The translations under genes were made by a program, and so were the position numbers. The notes under the pieces are model-generated. The model worked only from the letters and a program-made list of their open reading frames with translations. It made no database searches and had not been told where the DNA came from. A DNA stretch of 64,000 nt, from assembly GCA_964626595.1 (NCBI GenBank), contig CAZVFU010000005.1:1-64000 (forward strand). The letters are read 5' to 3'. Shown here piece after piece: positions 62,438-64,000 of the stretch (position 1 is the stretch's first letter; each line of letters begins with the position of its first letter). This DNA is from JAWLFI01 sp964626595 (GTDB lineage Bacteria > Bacteroidota > Bacteroidia > Chitinophagales > Saprospiraceae).

Positions 62438-62785
62438 TTACAGATGAAGACGACTCTTCTTAGTCAATAACTCATCCTCTGTCTCATCCCTATCCGGATC
62501 GGGCACACAGCAATCTACAGGGCATACAGCTGCGCATTGAGGCTCTTCATGAAATCCTACGCATTCTGTGCATTTGTCGGGAACAATATAGTAAATATCG
62601 TCATCAATAGGTTCCAGTTGCTTGTCTGCATCAACAACTTTACCATCCTCTAATTCATAATCCCCTTTTACGGTGTTTCCATCCGAAATGGCCCATTCAA
62701 TCCCGCCTTCATAAATGGCATTGTTTGGACACTCGGGTTCACAAGCTCCGCAATTGATACATTCATCTGTTATTATAATAGCCAT
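62438..62785 (-). CDS. 4Fe-4S dicluster ferredoxin
   Basis: The 115-residue protein has CINCGACEPECPNNAIY for one cluster and CTECVGFHEEPQCAAVCPVD for the other, the latter with a widened spacing typical of the 8Fe-8S ferredoxins of this type. The acidic mid-section and tail are normal. It is a cytoplasmic electron carrier. Divergent from the lectin-like gene. Confidence 0.92.
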   Translation of the reverse strand: MAIIITDECINCGACEPECPNNAIYEGGIEWAISDGNTVKGDYELEDGKVVDADKQLEPIDDDIYYIVPDKCTECVGFHEEPQCAAVCPVDCCVPDPDRDETEDELLTKKSRLHL

Positions 62786-62812
62786 ATACTAAGATTTGAT
62801 AGCAAAAATGAT

Positions 62813-62820
62813 ACTTTTGC
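62813..62820 (+). promoter_or_regulatory. Putative -7 box (TACTTTTG) of the lectin-like gene
   Basis: TACTTTTG fits TAnnTTTG and lies 20 bases before the ATG at 62841; the nearest TTG (62797-62799) leaves only a 13-base spacer. Confidence 0.4.
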
Positions 62821-62840
62821 TGTAGAAAACAATCATACGA

Positions 62841-63938
62841 ATGCAAAGTTTTATAAAAGATATTTTTCTTGCAACGATCATCATTCTGTTAGCAGGGCTT
62901 CAAGCAGGAATAGCACAAGTGGTTTTCGAAATCAATGACTTCAAAGCAGAAAAGGAAAGTCTAAGCACAGTGCAGGGGGCCCAACTATTTTCAGACTTTT
63001 TAAGGATTTGTCCGGCTGAGGCCAACACTCAAGGTGCTGCATGGTATTCTGAGAATAAGATCTTTTTGAAAGATGGATTCTATACTGAGTTTGAGTTTAA
63101 GATTAGAAATAATGATAATGTTTATGATGGGGGAGATGGGTTTGCCTTTGTAATTCAGAATCAGGGACCTGGAGTTATCGGTGGAATGGGGAATGATTTA
63201 GGATACAAGCAATTAGACCGAGCTGTTGCTATTGAGTTTGATATATTCCAAAATGAGGACGAAGAGAGTGCCAATCATGTTTGTTTGTCCTTCTTTGATC
63301 CATCTATGGGGTATTATAGAAAATATGCGACGGTTCATTCCATACCCGAACTGAATGATGGAGAATCCCATTTTGCGCGAATAGAATATCGAAATGAAGA
63401 ACTAATTTTTTACCTGGATAGTTACTTGTTTCCCATATTGACGGTTCGTTTGGATATCCCTTTACGGATCAACTCTGAGGATGGTTATGGTTGGGTTGGG
63501 TTTTCAGCCGGAACATCTGAGGCCTATGCGCATCACGATTTGCTGAGCTGGACCATGGGTAATTACAGCCCACCTCCCAAAGATATTGATGTAAAGGATG
63601 TGAAAATTGAAGAGTCGGATGAAATCGTTGTAAAGAATAGAAAATTAATCATATCTATTTGGGATGATGACTTATTAGATCGAGATACCGTTTCAGTCAA
63701 AGTAGGCGATGAATGGATCCTAACAGATTATGAAGTTAGAAGAGAAAAGAAAGTCATTTACTATACCTTAAAGGGTTTTTCCAGTGATCTGGTGATGTAT
63801 GCGCATAATATGGGGCTCATTCCACCCAATACCGCAGCTATTGAAGTAAATGACGGTCAAAATAAATACCGGTTTAAAATGAAGGCAGATTTGACCAGCT
63901 CTCAATCCGTTAGATTCCGATATCAGGCTCCCGATTAG
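62841..63938 (+). CDS. Exported L-type lectin-like protein
   Basis: The 365-residue protein has a signal peptide (FLATIIILLAGLQAGIAQ) and a legume-lectin-like domain (about 25-240) with DGGDGFAFVIQNQGPGVIGG, AVAIEFDIFQN, FARIEYRNEELIFYLD and YGWVGFSAGTSEAYAHHDLL. It may bind surface or extracellular glycans. The C-terminal 120 residues contain a separate small beta domain (IIVKNRKLIISIWDDDLLD-like, read from VVKNRKLIISIWDDD). No T9SS domain is evident. It is the last gene in the window. Confidence 0.85.
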   Translation: MQSFIKDIFLATIIILLAGLQAGIAQVVFEINDFKAEKESLSTVQGAQLFSDFLRICPAEANTQGAAWYSENKIFLKDGFYTEFEFKIRNNDNVYDGGDGFAFVIQNQGPGVIGGMGNDLGYKQLDRAVAIEFDIFQNEDEESANHVCLSFFDPSMGYYRKYATVHSIPELNDGESHFARIEYRNEELIFYLDSYLFPILTVRLDIPLRINSEDGYGWVGFSAGTSEAYAHHDLLSWTMGNYSPPPKDIDVKDVKIEESDEIVVKNRKLIISIWDDDLLDRDTVSVKVGDEWILTDYEVRREKKVIYYTLKGFSSDLVMYAHNMGLIPPNTAAIEVNDGQNKYRFKMKADLTSSQSVRFRYQAPD

Positions 63939-64000
63939 GATCGGCTTGCCACATCATTTGAGAGCACTATTAGCGTGATTCACTGAACAAATCTACATTC

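Noticed and set aside
1..64000. CRISPR array, prophage, integrase or defence island
   Set aside because: No spaced direct repeats, phage structural genes, integrase or nuclease clusters were seen in any part of the window.

Overview
The window looks like chromosomal DNA of a Bacteroidota bacterium, most likely a free-living aerobic member near Saprospiria or Cytophagia. The evidence is a type IX secretion sorting domain on a large secreted protein, several TonB-dependent receptors with carboxypeptidase-like N-terminal domains, -7 boxes of the TAnnTTTG type, few Shine-Dalgarno sites, and the characteristic Bacteroidota order of alternative complex III followed by a heme-copper oxidase. No phage, CRISPR array, rRNA or complete insertion sequence was seen.

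Layout. 0.3-9.5 kb: gamma-glutamyltransferase, a LON-domain protein, RecQ helicase overlapping a glycosyltransferase, a secreted oligopeptidase B and a MATE exporter. 9.7-14.4 kb: the SMC condensin and thymidylate synthase, separated by a GC-rich structured island. 14.5-31.0 kb: one long plus-strand respiratory operon, actABCDEF (alternative complex III, menaquinol:cytochrome c oxidoreductase) followed by cytochrome oxidase subunits II and I, heme O synthase, two subunit III proteins, subunit IV, a cysteine-less SCO-like protein, a DUF420 membrane protein and a small CPMC protein. Together these take electrons from menaquinol to oxygen and include assembly factors. 31-38.6 kb: mostly minus-strand envelope proteins, an M32 carboxypeptidase, thioredoxin and a secreted thioredoxin-like protein. 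38.8-43.5 kb: a compact plus-strand group of DUF2064 transferase, Oar-like TonB receptor and radical SAM enzyme. 43.6-48.5 kb: pyruvate dehydrogenase E1 beta, a MITE-like element starting at its stop codon, a second GC-rich island, a second TonB receptor, and a coiled-coil/AT-hook protein. 48.7-52.8 kb: folD-prmA, and a minus-strand kdsC-ubiA-maf operon. 52.9-59.8 kb: a double AAA+ ATPase with a duplicated N-terminal domain, a methyltransferase-like protein, a beta-barrel protein and a large FG-GAP/T9SS-exported protein. 60.2-64 kb: tRNA-Ser and tRNA-His from one promoter, an ECF sigma factor overlapping a membrane-anchored beta-barrel-like protein, a ferredoxin and an L-type lectin-like protein.

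The least explained material is (1) a family of GC-rich, strongly structured intergenic elements (four clear copies, one possible diverged copy) that share short conserved blocks around a hypervariable internal stem; (2) an OmpA-like tail on cytochrome oxidase subunit II; (3) the AAA+ protein with a duplicated unknown domain and an altered second Walker A; (4) the DUF2064/TonB/radical SAM group; and (5) the MITE-like element. All functional calls come from reading motifs by eye; no database search was run.
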